Positions 12,211 to 25,091 of a stretch of 64,000 nt of DNA are shown piece by piece. Source of the DNA: Oncomelania hupensis. Its lineage: Eukaryota > Mollusca > Gastropoda > Littorinimorpha > Pomatiopsidae. Within the stretch, counting starts at the first letter, position 1; every line of letters starts with the position of its first letter. The notes under the pieces are model-generated. The model searched no databases. It had not been told where the DNA came from and was given only the letters and a program-made list of their open reading frames with translations. Position numbers and translations under genes: made by a program. The DNA lies in NCBI GenBank assembly GCA_036898135.1, contig JBAHVR010000282.1, positions 400,001 through 464,000 of the forward strand, given 5' to 3'.

Positions 12211-12296
12211 GAGAATTTGGCACTGCCCCCCATGGGGGACATTGGGCTTTGGTGGGAATTTTACATGTTCCCCATGGGGGACATTGGGCTTTGGCA
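12211..12296. repeat. two tandem copies of a ~44-bp unit
   Basis: CCCCATGGGGGACATTGGGC with following TTTGG occurs twice, spaced about 44 bp. Confidence 0.8.
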
Positions 12297-12355
12297 AGTA
12301 CGAAGCTTTGTACTCTTCGTTGTAGGTCTGCTGTGAGGGTCCATGTTTCTTGGGG
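12295..12355 (-). pseudogene. small RTE-type LINE RT fragment
   Basis: The minus strand encodes ETWTLTADLQRRVQSF, a motif that also appears at 40720-40760 (TWTFTADLQ). It belongs to the thumb region of RTE-type reverse transcriptases. Only about 60 bp survive. Confidence 0.5.
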
Positions 12356-12589
12356 TCCACACACATTATAAACATAAATAAACACATTACACTGTAAACC
12401 GTAATTGAATCACCACACACATACTCATAGTCGTAGCTCTCGGAGTCTCTCACACACGAACGAACGAACAATGAGGTTTAACGTCTACACCCACCATTGG
12501 CGATATGGCAGACGGGGATAACTATCCCAGGGAAAGAGGGGTAGGAACCTGAATCAACACTGAACCACCAAAGCAATCACACTGCATTT

Positions 12590-12672
12590 TATATCGCCCA
12601 CCAGGGGATTGGAACCTGGGTCATCGGTGTGCCAGGCGAACGCTCTATTACTTGAGCTACGGTGGTGGGACA
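12590..12672 (-). mobile_element. tRNA-like SINE head
   Basis: On the minus strand GTAGCTCAAGTAATAGAGCG (A box and D arm) is followed by CCAGGTTCCAATCCCC (B box). The outer CCCACCA and TGGTGGG can pair. The T stem pairs poorly, so a SINE head or tRNA pseudogene is more likely than a functional tRNA. Confidence 0.45.
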
Positions 12673-13169
12673 TTCACACACATATTCAGACATAAATATG
12701 TATAATAATGTATTTTGTATAGCGCAATTCAAACATAAAATGCTTCACAAAGCGCTTGATCACACGCAGCCACACACAGATACACACGCATAATAAATCT
12801 ATTCTGCTTTTAAAAACAAGACAACATGTAAACCTAGTAAAGGTAACAAACCAACAAATAAAAGTATAAAATCAGTCAATCAATCAATAAACTTATATAA
12901 AATAAATGAATAATTTCACAGAAAAAATTTAAGAGAGGGACGTTAATACCAAAAGAGGCAGATCAACAATGCCTCATCTAAGATGTAAAGTGTAAATGGT
13001 GGTGAAATACAGCAGTTTTAAAAGTAGAATAATCGTTGAATAACTAAACATCGTTACAACGTATGACAGGCCAGATGAAGAGAATAAAAGCTTGTGTAAT
13101 GGCATTAATCTGGTTTAAAAAGAAAACATATTTGTGATTCACATAATAATAGTAACAACACCAATAACA

Positions 13170-13174
13170 ATAAT

Positions 13175-13251
<77 letters not shown>

Positions 13252-13253
13252 GC
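13170..13253. repeat. (AAT)n microsatellite
   Basis: About 70 bp of AAT repeats preceded by decayed units. Confidence 0.9.
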
Positions 13254-13367
13254 AGTTTCTAATTTCATTTACAGTGAAAACAAGTTAAGAGGGATCAAAT
13301 GTCATTTAAAAAAAAAAGCAAAACAATTTTAAGACAAGTACACGCATACGCACATGCATCCACGTAC

Positions 13368-13417
13368 ACACGCATTCACCCACACATTCACACACACACA
13401 CACACATTCACACCCAT

Positions 13418-13452
<35 letters not shown>

Positions 13453-13462
13453 CACACACACA
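13368..13462. repeat. (CA)n microsatellite
   Basis: CA tract with TTCACAC interruptions. Confidence 0.9.
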
Positions 13463-13519
13463 TTTCAGATATCAGCGCAACAGGGTGTCCGCAAGGGAGG
13501 ATGTTCTACAGGTGTAAGA

Positions 13520-15955
13520 GGAAGAGATAGGTTTTCATTTGGGCTTTGAAAGAGTCAAGAGATGGAGATTGGCGAATATTAAATTGTATAAATGGATAGC
13601 CCATATACACTACACACACTAAGTTGAATGGTCAATTGGTTGGTCTGCTCTTGTTACCTACAGTCCCGTTAGCCCCTCTGGGGTCATCAGATGTTGTTAC
13701 CCCTTCTGTCCCGTTAGCCCCCATGGGACCTTCAGTTTTGAAAAAAATCGTATAAAGAACCCAACATAACACCGTCAAGGAGTTTGTTTTCTTTCAGCAC
13801 ATTAACATCCTATTGACATGTTTACGATGATAAAAAGTTTGAAACTGACCTTTATTTAGATCTGGAGAAGTCCAAACGTTGCTCAGTCGTTCACTTCAAG
13901 TGAAACACGTGGCAACTGCCATTTGCCATAACCGCTTCTCTGCTTAGTTGGTTACCAGTTGCTTCCCTTGCTTTAGTTTTGTTCCACAGACTGGCTAATG
14001 GGCTTTAGGGGTTATAAAAACTCTAAAATGCATTCCATTAGTTTTGTGATGGGGGTCTCTTTCTACTGGTCCCAGGGAGTGCCCTGGGCCTTCCAGGGTT
14101 AATTACTAAGTAATTATCTTACTTCCAACATCTCTGCATATTGAGAGGAACTAGAAGTGGTAAGTACAGTTTGTCTTTATAGCCATTCGTGCGTATTTTA
14201 ATGTATTATTTTCTTGCCTAATGAAGATTTGTATATACGTCAGTCTCTGGTGTGACGTAGTTCGCGTAAGGATGAAGTTCGTCATAAGTGTTTTCACGGA
14301 TGATCTCATACACGTCAATCTCACTTTCAAACACAGCCTTGGGTCGTTCGGTGTTGGGGGGGGGGGGGGGGGAGTGTCCAGAGTTTCATCTTGCAATCGC
14401 CTCGCTGTGCTGGTTACTGGTGTCATATGCAGAGTTCCTGAACAGTGAAACGCAAACATCAGACTGACAGCACAGCTTAGGCTAGAGGTACACCAATGTT
14501 AAATAATGGCGTTGTAATTACATATATATTATTGAATTTTTTTCTAATGTAAATGAGCAAACCTCTTGTATTATTTTGATATTTAATGTCTTCAATATTA
14601 TTTGATATTGGAACACACCTATCATCCAAGTGATTAAAATGTAAGTCTTTTTTTCGGGGAAAGCACGACAGCCTCTGTGCAGTACCATTAGGTAAAATTT
14701 GCACCCATCAACCTACTCATGAAATTCGTATTGGTTATACAAACACCAAACAGTCAATGGTGGTAATTTGTGACACTTACGGAATTCTCTGCTTTTCACG
14801 TATTCCTCAATCGCCAAGCTTTCTTGTCATAATAGTATGGATTCATTATAAAAGCATGCAGATGAATAAACTTACTGTTCTTAGCATCATCCGTTGTCTC
14901 CTTTGCGTCTCTGCTGGTGTTTGGTCCTGCTGCACGGCGTTTCCAACTACAACATATTGTTTCAAATGAAATAACTGGCTAGTCAAAGAAAATTGTTGCC
15001 AAGGAAGGAACTGATTGCTTAAAATCTTAGTTTCAAATAGAGGTAATACATAGGTTTAAACAAGGCCTATAAGAACTACATAGACCAAAAGAAAACAAAG
15101 TCAAATTTTATTAATAAGAGAAATAAAAGTATTTTTATGAATATAAACAATGAATATCAAATCTCTCCAAAAATAAACAAATGACAAGTGACAAATGACC
15201 CGCCACGTCGCTGCACAACCACCACAAAGGTCAGGGATAAAAATCTGTGATCTCTAGACTCTTAGATCTTAGACTCTGCTTGCTCTCAAAAAAACGCAAG
15301 ACATGCTCCCAAACATTTCTTTGGTAAAATAAATAAAATAAAAATGATAATTACCTGGCACAAAAAGAATTGAAACGGCAACTAGATACAGATCTACGAA
15401 ACTGCCATCATATTTGGTTGCGTTCTGTCGTTTTTCTCATCCGTTTTTGGGCAAAACCATTCGTTCAAATTCAAAACAACGCTCTAAGGAGGGGGGAAAC
15501 ATTAGATCTAAAATAAACTGAAAATGTTTTAAAACCAATTCAACCCCTTATTATTAGTTCTGACATAAATTTTGAAATATGAAATGAAACTTTAGTCATT
15601 CCCAAACCTCAAATTTGTTGTTGTTTGTTTTTTTCTTAATTTTAATTAAACTTACATAATAATGTTTTTTTAAACCACCCCTATTTCCAAAATCAAGAAT
15701 CCCGGTCACAAAGGGTAATAGTACTAATATTAAACAAAACCGAAAGTACGCGAGCGTTGGTTGCTTCCCTTATGCCACATTCTTCCCAACTCAACATGTT
15801 GACTCCTGGCAACATAAAAAAATTAAGTGAAAGGACTATGAATGGAAATGTGTGAGCTAAGCGTGACTAGACCTCAACTAAAAAAATAATAACTATAACA
15901 CTTTCATTACCAGACGCTATTACATTTAAAATTACAGGCAGTGGGTCAAACACCG
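13520..15955. other. long interval without recognised genes
   Basis: I found no exon with splice sites, no RT fragment and no tRNA. A G-run of 18 lies at 14356. The region 13660-14100 has repeated CCCGTTAGCCCC and GGG/CCC-rich palindromic motifs that may be the end of an unclassified element. The rest is ordinary AT-rich sequence. Confidence 0.4.
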
Positions 15956-15957
15956 TT

Positions 15958-16315
15958 AACGGCGGGGGAGAAAATAAACGACTATAAAACCCTTAGACCC
16001 TGAGACACTGCACTCCCACTCCTTCGGATGAGAGTATAAACCGAGGCCTAGTCTGTGAACGCACACATTCCTTCGCATGTACTTTACAGATCCTGACGCT
16101 CATGTCCTAGAAGGGTGAGTGCCGGCTACACAAATACACCCAGCACGCACTAGGTCCCTTCTCCCCCATCCACCTTCGCTTAGGATTGTTCTCAGTTGTC
16201 TGTGAGCCCAAAGGTTGCAAGTTCGCACCTCGGGCGGCTTGAATGAAATCATGTATCGGTCAGGGCATTGAACAGCTCTTGAGCTGGAAAAGCGCTACAT
16301 CATCTATATATATAA
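15958..16315 (+). mobile_element. SINE family S, copy 2
   Basis: The same ordered core as copy 1 is present: CACTCCTTCGGATGAGAGTA, TCCTGACGCTCATGTCCTAG, GTGAGTGCCGGCTACACAAA, CCCAGCACGCACTAGGTCCC and a GTATCGGTC...AAAGCGCTA end. The tRNA-like head is not recognisable in this copy. Confidence 0.75.
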
Positions 16316-16739
16316 ATTGCTTAGCCGGAAGTCCTTCTTCGCCTCTACTGTAAGGTTTGTCCGGTATGGACGCTGATCTGGGCAGGTGCTGGGTGCTGCG
16401 GATCGGCCTGTTGTGTTCTCAAAACCCACGAAATCGTTATAGCCGACATTTCCTTACCGAACGTTTAACCGTTTCTGAGATAAATAAATAAACACAATGT
16501 CCACAAACTGCAATAGTCTCATTCCGCGCGCGGTTTCCATTCAACCCGTGTCAAGAACTTGCCGTTTCGTAATACCGCAAATTTTGTTTTATTTCCATTC
16601 AAAACACTTTTGCACTCTGGTCACCAATCTTACAAAATTTTTGTGTTAAACTAATTAAACTTGATTAATTAAAAATCGAATCGAGGTTTCAGCATGTTAA
16701 CCCATATAGACCAAAAAATTTATGATCTTTATACGAAGC

Positions 16740-16878
16740 CTTGATAGATGACTTAGTAAAACATTAGCCTACCGTGCCAGGCGGCCCAAGTTCAAACCTA
16801 CCGCGGACATTTTTTTTTTTTTTAAAAACACTACAATATGGATATTTTTCTTTTTAATTTAGGCTTTTTAATTTTAAC

Positions 16879-16956
<78 letters not shown>

Positions 16957-17086
16957 TAAAAACTAATAATAATAATAATAATTATTATTATTATTATAAT
17001 AATAATAATTATAATATCTTATATCGAATTTTATTTTTAAACCTGGGAGTTTTTTATGATTTATATTTGTATTATTCTATATTCGA

Positions 17087-17134
<48 letters not shown>

Positions 17135-17257
17135 GACATTCGCCTACCGTGCAGGCGACCCAAGTTCAAATCTCTCGCGGGCCATTATTTTTTATGTTTT
17201 TTTTTTACACTACAATATGGATATTTTTCTTTTTAATTTAGGCTTTTTACTTTTAAC

Positions 17258-17329
<72 letters not shown>

Positions 17330-17350
17330 TATAAACTAATAATAATAATA

Positions 17351-17389
<39 letters not shown>

Positions 17390-17483
17390 TATTTTTTTTA
17401 TTTTTTTTTAATATCTTATATCAAATTTTATTTTAAAACCTTGGTGTTTTTTATGATTTCTATTTGTATTATCCTATATTCAA

Positions 17484-17535
<52 letters not shown>
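16740..17535 (+). repeat. ~375-bp tandem duplication: tRNA-like half plus ATT arrays
   Basis: Two units follow each other. Each begins with a tRNA-like 3' half (CCTACCGTGC-AGGCG and CCAAGTTCAAA, a B box), continues with ACTACAATATGGATATTTTT and TTTAGGCTTTTTA, then an (ATT)n tract, an AATAATAATAATT inversion, TATC(G/A)AATTTTATTTT and another (ATT)n tract. Period is about 375 bp (16764 and 17139). The second tRNA-like half has a perfect 5-bp anticodon stem CGCCT/AGGCG, but its D arm is missing. Confidence 0.7.
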
Positions 17536-17536
<1 letters not shown>

Positions 17537-17817
17537 AGGATTGGGATGGGGTGGTACGTGTAAGTAAAAGGGGGCTACGCGTAGGTTTAAATGGGCATGG
17601 GTAGGCATAACGGGGATACGGGTATATATAAGGGGGTATGGTGATGGTCGATTCCTTTGTGAATCATATTATTTTCCCCTTTACCAACAACTGGCCCGCT
17701 GGTGTCAGTATAAATCGGTCCAGTAGTCACCTATATGCGAAAGTGTCGTGTGACTATAATCTACATACAAACAAACGTCGATTCCTTTCATCCATACCTG
17801 CGAAACGACCAACGGGG

Positions 17818-18020
17818 AAGTATCAAGGAAGGTACAGGTAGGTTACAAGGGGGGGGGGGGGGGGTTACGGAAGGTATCAAGGGGGTATAGGGAGGTATCA
17901 AGTGGGTTCGGGGAGGTATCAAGGGGGTATGGTGAGGCATCATGGGGGGAGGGATGGGGAGATATCAGGGGGGGGGGGTATGGTGAGGTATCAAGGGGGA
18001 TATGGGGAGGTATCATCGTC
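17818..18020. repeat. degenerate ~24-bp G-rich minisatellite
   Basis: Repeated AGGTATCAAGGGGGTATGG-type units, with two pure G runs (about 17851 and 17968). Confidence 0.75.
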
Positions 18021-19269
18021 CAAATGAAACTCGCAGACAACAGTTGTCTCTCGTCTACATTTTAAACAGCAACCTGTGTACCCTGGCTTGCCAGGGTACA
18101 AAAACCACTAGTGTTGAATAAATGAATAAATAAATAAAAATACTTGGTACGTGTTACGAGGTAGGCCTACGGTATTTGCAATCTAGACCCAATGCAATGC
18201 ATCACATAGGCTTTTTCTAAACTACTCATACTGTTGACGTTCGCAAAGATATTGTGGACTTTAATAAATAATATGGTAAATTTACTTGCAAAAACTACTG
18301 TAGTTACTCCTGGCCAAGTATTTCACGGATTATTACTTGTTTTTGGACACTGACGTTTTGCGTTGAACCCTTTATGTTTAGACACTACTATTAAAATAAG
18401 CTAATGTTTAATCTACAATAAAACGATCCCACCGTTTACAATTTAACTTAAGTTCACACAAAATGCACCCGTGGTTCTCAAGTGCCACTTTAAATTTGCT
18501 GCTAGCTCAATTTGTGTGCGGAATGACACTGATTTCGCCTCCGATTCTAAGATTCTAGATTCACCGCGACCATTTCAAAGTATTTTATCTCGAAATTTAA
18601 AAAGAAACAACAACAATAAAAAACCAACAAACAAACGACACTAAAGTTTCTGAAGTTTATGCTTCTATGATTATGATATACATCATTGGGGTATTTAAAA
18701 TTTAATTAATATATATATAATAATGAACCGAAGACAAAACTGTAAGCCATTCAAATGTATTTCCAGACACTCACAGAGATAGGTGAAAGCCAGCGTTTTC
18801 AGAAATGTTAGGTTTTGTGGGCATGTTCTGTCTCAGTTTTATTCTAAAGAACCAAACTGAAAACATGGTAACTATTTGCAAGCAAACTGTTTTAAAAAAT
18901 CGGTTCAACCAATTTTGGGATAGAGCGTAAAACATTTGCGTGCACTGCCTAGACCTCGGGCTATACTCTCACCCGAAGGATTGGGCGCGCATTATCTCAA
19001 TTTTTTTTTTTTGATTTGATATGATTTTTTTTTAAATCATTACTTGTACAGGCTGCAATGTCGACATTCCATTACACTGCATAGGGGATGGAAACCTTGG
19101 TTGCACAGATGTAAGGGGATTTGTTTAAACTTAAATCTAAACGTCCTTCCTCTATATCTTGTACAAAGGAAATGTGCTATTCATTTCTGAGTTCTATTTA
19201 ATGACCAAGAACGCGCAGCCTCGCTTTTCCTGAGTAACGGGAACACATGCACCTACGCGTAAAAAGAGA
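18021..19269. other. no gene; small reversed SINE S fragment at 18945-18990
   Basis: The minus strand at 18945-18990 gives GGGTGAGAGTATAGCCCGAG, the start of the SINE S core. Nothing else was recognised. Confidence 0.45.
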
Positions 19270-19455
19270 TTTAATATTCAACTACAGCAGTTCAGCAGCG
19301 TTGAAGTGGCTGAACATCGAGGCTTTTAGCGGCATCTTGCTATTGACATGCTTTCAACGCCAATTTATACGTGTGCATTATTTTGACCTCACTGCAATAA
19401 GTGTTGGCGAGAAAGACCATAGGTGAAAAAAAAACCACACAAACCTCTCAACACA
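19270..19455 (+). repeat. dispersed repeat A, copy 2 (empty site)
   Basis: Counterpart of 1632-1803. It continues CTCTCAACACATTTATAGAG, which resembles copy 1 with the Tigger-like insertion and one TA removed. Confidence 0.65.
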
Positions 19456-19507
19456 TTTATAGAGTACGTTGTGTTTTGTTGCGCTCTATAAAATAAATAA
19501 ATAAATA

Positions 19508-19528
19508 AAGTAAATAATAATAATAATA

Positions 19529-19610
<82 letters not shown>
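19508..19610. repeat. (AAT)n / (ATT)n microsatellite
   Basis: AAT units switch to ATT units at about 19529, which gives a self-complementary tract. Confidence 0.9.
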
Positions 19611-19611
<1 letters not shown>

Positions 19612-19800
19612 CTTGGCAAAGTATGTGGAAATAGAATGGCAAAGTAATATAAAGAGAAAAAAATACATCCACACCACACCCACACCACACATTGTTTTGA
19701 ATATGTAAAAAAAAATTAAGACAGGAACAAAACCAGTCAACAAAATCTAATAAGCTATCAAAAAGCCTTCAGAAATTCTAAACTATCTTGAGTTATTAAG
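19611..19800 (+). repeat. dispersed repeat B, copy 2, left part
   Basis: Matches 7227-7446. It is interrupted at TTAAG (19796-19800). Confidence 0.75.
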
Positions 19801-20986
19801 GATAACAGTATAACAGGATAACAGGAATTTATTTCGCCAATTGACATGTAATAGATACAACAATCGGAATATTATTTGGTGTTGGACAATGGCAGAGTGT
19901 TTTAGATTTAACATCTCTCTCTCTTTCTCTCTCTTACTCTTTCTCTCTCTCTCTTACACACACGCACACATACCTACATACACAAATACACACATGTATG
20001 CACAACCACACGCACTCGCACGGCATACCCAACAATAACAGATAAACAGAAAGATATAGTAAAACACAAATGACTAGACTAAAGTGATCACAAAAACATT
20101 CTAAATTACAGTAGTCACTGTAGTATAGATATAGATGTACGAGCATGTAGGGAGAAGCAGAGCGTGCGCACGGCAGGGGGATCAGCGGTTGGAGAAGGAT
20201 GCGGCGTTTAGAGATCTTACAGTTTGAGGGTAAAAGGAATCTTTAAAGCGGGAAGTGTGGGATCTGAAGGATCGAAAGCGGCGGCCAGAGGGGAGAAGCT
20301 CGAACAGGGGGTGGGCAGGGTGGGAAGGGTCAGAGAGGATCTTGTCGGCTCTGTTGAGAGAGCGGGTCGAGTAGATGGAGGCCAGAGAGGGGAGCTCACA
20401 GCCGACAATCCTGCCTGCCGTGCGCACAACCCGCTCCAGCCGGTCTTTGTCGAGCTGCGTTGCTGTTCCGAACCAGACCGTGATGGAAAATGTTAGGACG
20501 CTCTCCACCACGGCCCGGTAGAACTGGAGGAGAATGTCTTTGGAAAGGCCAAACTTCCTCAGCTGTCTGATGGTGTTAATGTTGGCACCCCAGATGAGGT
20601 CGTCGGAGATGAGGGAACCCAGGAACTTGAACGAGTCTACTGTCTCGATGGCTTGTCCATTGATGAGCAGTGGATCTTTGGGGTCCTGGTTCCTGCGGTA
20701 GTCTACAATCATCTCGACTGTTTTGGAGGTGTTCAGTTCGAGGTTGTTGTCTTCGCACCACGACACCAAGTGGTCGACTTCCTGGCGGTATGTTGTTTCG
20801 TCGCCGTTGGAGATGATGCCCTCGACCGTGGTGTCGTCAGCGAACTTCACGAGCTGAACACTGTCAGCACGGGACACACAGTCATTGGTGAAGAGGCAGT
20901 AGAGGAGAGGTGAAAGGACACAGCCTTGCGGCGTGCCTGTGTTGAGAATGAGGGTTTTGGAAAGGTTGGAGCCAATCTTGACAATT
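19801..20986 (-). mobile_element. LINE insertion (minus strand) splitting repeat B
   Basis: The 1186-bp segment is absent from repeat B copy 1. TTAAG stands on both sides (19796-19800 and 20987-20991), a short target-site duplication. The 3' end of the LINE is at the left, where a GATAACAG-type repeat forms the tail. It carries the RT ORF 20182-20986 and lacks an endonuclease, so it is 5'-truncated. Confidence 0.75.
20182..20986 (-). pseudogene. non-LTR reverse transcriptase, 5'-truncated (CR1/L2/Rex1-like)
   Basis: An open frame of about 270 aa retains RT motifs: GTPQGCVLSPLLY (motif B region), VKFADDTT with the catalytic A-x-DD (motif C), LELNTSKTVEMIVD, and FKFLGSLISDDL. The C-terminal FELLPSGRRFRSFRS and FYPQTVRSLN end is the usual C-terminus of this LINE type. 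Finger motifs and the endonuclease are missing because the copy is 5'-truncated at 20986. Between ISDDLIWGANI and RQLRKFGLS about ten residues seem deleted compared with family members I know, which leaves the frame open. It is not a host gene. Confidence 0.8.
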
Positions 20987-21216
20987 TTAAGCAACTATAT
21001 ATCGACAAGTGTTTGTGTCCGCTTGCATGCGTGTGTGTTTTGAAATTATTATAGATTTACTTTTATATATGTAACATGTGGCAAGTTTAATTGATTGTAT
21101 AAATGTATTATGCTTGAGTGGGTGCCTGAAACAAGGACTAAGTGTAAGAATAAGCTGTAAGCTTAAAATTATTATCCTTGTAACATGTTGTAATTGCAAT
21201 AAACGTTTAAAGTCTA

Positions 21217-21217
<1 letters not shown>
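20987..21217 (+). repeat. repeat B right part and retroposon 3' end
   Basis: 20987-21045 continues repeat B. The following sequence ends in GCAATAAACGTTTAAAGTCTAAAGT, a polyadenylation signal followed by a short repeated tail (written here as two overlapping parts: GCAATAAACG and TTTAAAGTCTAAAGT). Confidence 0.55.
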
Positions 21218-22340
<1,123 letters not shown>

Positions 22341-22970
22341 TCATATAATTATAAAGCATAATTTGACAATGATGCAAATTGTCTTCTTATCCAGGTTTAG
22401 TGTCCTCTAAGAGTACTGTACGTTATACCAGGCATTTGGACTTTATTTGCTACAAGGGATAAGAGAGAAAAGGGAACATCAAAACAACCAGCTAATTTTA
22501 TAAGTGAAGTCAATTACAACAGAAATTATAATAACATTGTTATCCAGGTTGATAATATTGCAGAGAGTAACAAGTTTTCAAAAATAGGTCAAATAAAGTA
22601 ATATTACATAAATACTAACACTATAATATTTTTAAACAAAAGTCTTACTTAGATATTATCCATTACGTTTTATTAATCCATTCAATTTTTGTTTTGTTTT
22701 GGAATGCAATCCTGGAACACTAGAGAGCTCCTATATTAGCTCCTGTAGTTGTATCAAGCATCAAGTAGTCATAGTAAAAAGGATCTGATTAGCAATAACA
22801 CAAAAGGACAGCTTCCATCCACCATTTTTCACATTCATACATGCATGCAGCAACTGATCATCACATCCATATTCAAGTACCATCAATCCTGAAACAAGCA
22901 ATCTAACAGCAAGGTGACTCTCTTTTTGTCTCCTTTACAATCAATGGTAAAATGCTGCACATCATATAAC
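22341..22970. other. no gene recognised
   Basis: AT-rich sequence; no feature seen. Confidence 0.4.
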
Positions 22971-22974
22971 TGGT

Positions 22975-23175
22975 ATCACAAAGGTGGTTACAAACTTCCC
23001 ATGCCATACAATCGTGGTTACATACATCCAAAGTCATACAATGGTGGTTACAAACATCCCATGCCATACAATGGTGGTTACAAACATCCCGTGCCATACA
23101 ATGTGTGTTACAAACATCCCATGCCATACAATGGTGGTTACTAACATCCAAAGCCATAAAAAGGTGGTTACAAAC
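22975..23175 (+). repeat. 30-bp minisatellite, array 1
   Basis: About 6.5 units of CATACAATGGTGGTTACAAA plus CATCCCATGC, with point variants. Because 30 is divisible by three the units read as open frames (VVTNIPCHTM), which is not evidence for coding. Confidence 0.85.
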
Positions 23176-24286
23176 TGTTACACTCGATGTTGTTTTTATC
23201 AGTAGTTGATTCGGCCCCAATGCTTGAATTCTCCTGATATGTGTAAACTCAGATTCGTTTATCCACGCAACCCGTTCAATCATCAACAAGTCTGGAGTCG
23301 TCGTATATAGTTTTCCAATTTTATTCAGTACACATCAACAACTGCATACAATTGCTCAATCGCTTTTTCCACTCTACAATTCTCAACTTTGAACTTTGCA
23401 CTTTTTACAACTTTCTCAACTCTAATACAACAACTCTCTCTACTGTCAACTCTCTCTAAAAAAACACCTTTTGAAACAGTGTGGCACTATATATATACAG
23501 TCTCTCTAAACTCCACAAAGAGCCAAAAAAAAAACCCAACGTGACACACCTCAACCAATCAGAATTAATTTCATCATCAATGTCTCACGTCACACAACCT
23601 TATTTGGGATGGATGGATTGATTGATTGTTGCTTTAGGTCCAGCGGACTCTTCCGAGCCAAATCAGGACCGGACAACCCCCGATCCGCATAAAAGATCTG
23701 CTGAAACAACCCTAGTGGGAAAACTGAATGCCCTCCACCGGCCAGTCACTTTACAATAAAGACATCCCACGCAGGGGACGGCTGAGGCTTTACCCCAACT
23801 TATCGAACCCCCGGTTACAAAACCAAAATAGAATACAAACATCATTATAAATTCTCAACAAAACACATACATATAAAATGCCTATATTGCTAAATAATAA
23901 CATCATAGGATAGGAAGCCCTAGTGACCACCTGGCAGAAAGCGTCCAATACTCCCAAGCTGATCCAACAGACCTCATACATAAACAAGGAGTCTTGTCCA
24001 GGAAGAGTTTTCAAGAAAAAAGGTAGGTCATTGATCTAGCGAAGAAGAAGATGGTATAGCAGAGTGATAGGACAGAGCGGGAATGGGAAAGAGCAAATGA
24101 GGAAGACAGCGACAGTGGGAATTTATAGCACTAAATTTCCAGAAAGTGGGGATACTATTTATACTGAAACCCCCGGCACTCCAACGGGGGTACTGTTGCC
24201 TCAGTGAATCGGTCATGTCTATAAAGGAAAGACAGGTTTTCAACTGGGGCTTTCACTTTTCCCTTTATAGGTTAGAACAATCTACA
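23176..24286 (-). mobile_element. solo LTR of the Gypsy element, with nested retroposon R
   Basis: Starts TGTTACACTCG and ends AGAACAATCTACA, corresponding to the LTR at 59528-59950 (TGTTACACTCC ... AGAACAATCCACA). Long internal matches include CAGATTCGTTTAT, CACATCAACAACTGCATACA and AACCAATCA-AATTAATTTCATCATCA. The AATAAA signal (minus strand) and a TATATAT patch are kept. No gag-pol is adjacent. A retroposon R copy (23625-24190) lies inside. No target-site duplication was found. Confidence 0.65.
23625..24190 (-). mobile_element. retroposon family R, copy 2, nested in solo LTR
   Basis: Reverse orientation. It runs from a GATTGATTGTTGC tail through GGTCCAGCGGACTCTTCCGA to ACTGAAACCCCCGGCACTCC. 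With copy 1 it forms an inverted pair separated by about 1.3 kb. Confidence 0.75.
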
Positions 24287-24309
24287 GTGGCAAGATTGCT
24301 CATGACCCC

Positions 24310-24540
24310 AAGGGGTCATACAATGGTGGTTACAAACATCCCATGCCATACAATGGTGGTTACAAACATCCCGTGCCATACAATGTTTGTTACAAACATC
24401 CCATGCCATACAATGGTGGTTACAAACATCCTACGCTATACAATGGTGGTTACAAACATCCCAAGCCATACAATTTGTGTTACAAACATCCCATGCCATA
24501 CAATGGTGGTTACAAACATCCCGTGCTATACAATGGTTGA
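24310..24540 (+). repeat. 30-bp minisatellite, array 2
   Basis: About 7.5 units of the same 30-bp sequence as array 1, on the other side of the solo LTR. The LTR was probably inserted into one array. Confidence 0.85.
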
Positions 24541-25090
24541 ACCAGGGGTCACACATATTGCATGTATTATTATTTACTACTCCGCGTTTCTCAATCTATG
24601 CTTCTTTTAGTACTCAACTTGAGTCAACACTTATCACATGCATAATGTGTTTTTATAGTGTGTGACAACTAGTGATATTTCAAACTCTTACCACACATGT
24701 TGTCTCCTTAACATTCAATGCTTAAATGTTACACATAATATTCACTGACAGCATTCAACATATTACATATATTTGCACACCATTTTCTCCCCAGAATATG
24801 TTTCGGATAATATATGTTTAAATTTTAATTTGAACAATGTTCACAATATTATTCGAGCCAATATATGGAATTGCTGTCAAGAGTTAGTTGTTTATAGGGT
24901 CCAGTGGACTGCAAAGAGCCGAAACAACTTGGTTGAAAGAGGCTGTCAAGAGTTTTAGGCATTTAGACTTATTTTACCTTGAGAAAAACTTTCAAAATGA
25001 ACTGGAAAGCTTGGTTTTCTTCTTTTCTGCCTCCAGCCTATGTTACTGTAAGCTTCTTCAAGAATTCAATTTAAATAAAAGCATTAATGC
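24541..25090. other. no gene; small retroposon R tail-like piece at 24893-24930
   Basis: GGGTCCAGTGGACTGCAAAGAGCCGA-like sequence (minus-strand family R tail variant) is present. Nothing else was recognised. Confidence 0.4.
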
Positions 25091-25091
25091 T

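Noticed and set aside
12061..12471. 136-aa minus-strand ORF as a gene
   Set aside because: It strings together an RTE fragment and a 44-bp duplication with no consistent domain.
12590..12672. Functional tRNA gene on the minus strand
   Set aside because: Acceptor ends can pair, but the T stem pairs poorly and positions 8-9 do not fit; a SINE head or tRNA pseudogene is more likely.
22914..23289. Repeat protein with VVTNIPCHTM or HHCMAWDVCN units
   Set aside because: The 30-bp unit is divisible by three, so both strands stay open; units are interrupted by an LTR and not linked to any exon.
23663..24014. Conserved ORF inside retroposon R (MEVCWISLGVLDAFCQ-like), also at 28352 and 54260
   Set aside because: Frames are broken differently in each copy and similarity follows the DNA repeat; no evidence of protein-level constraint.
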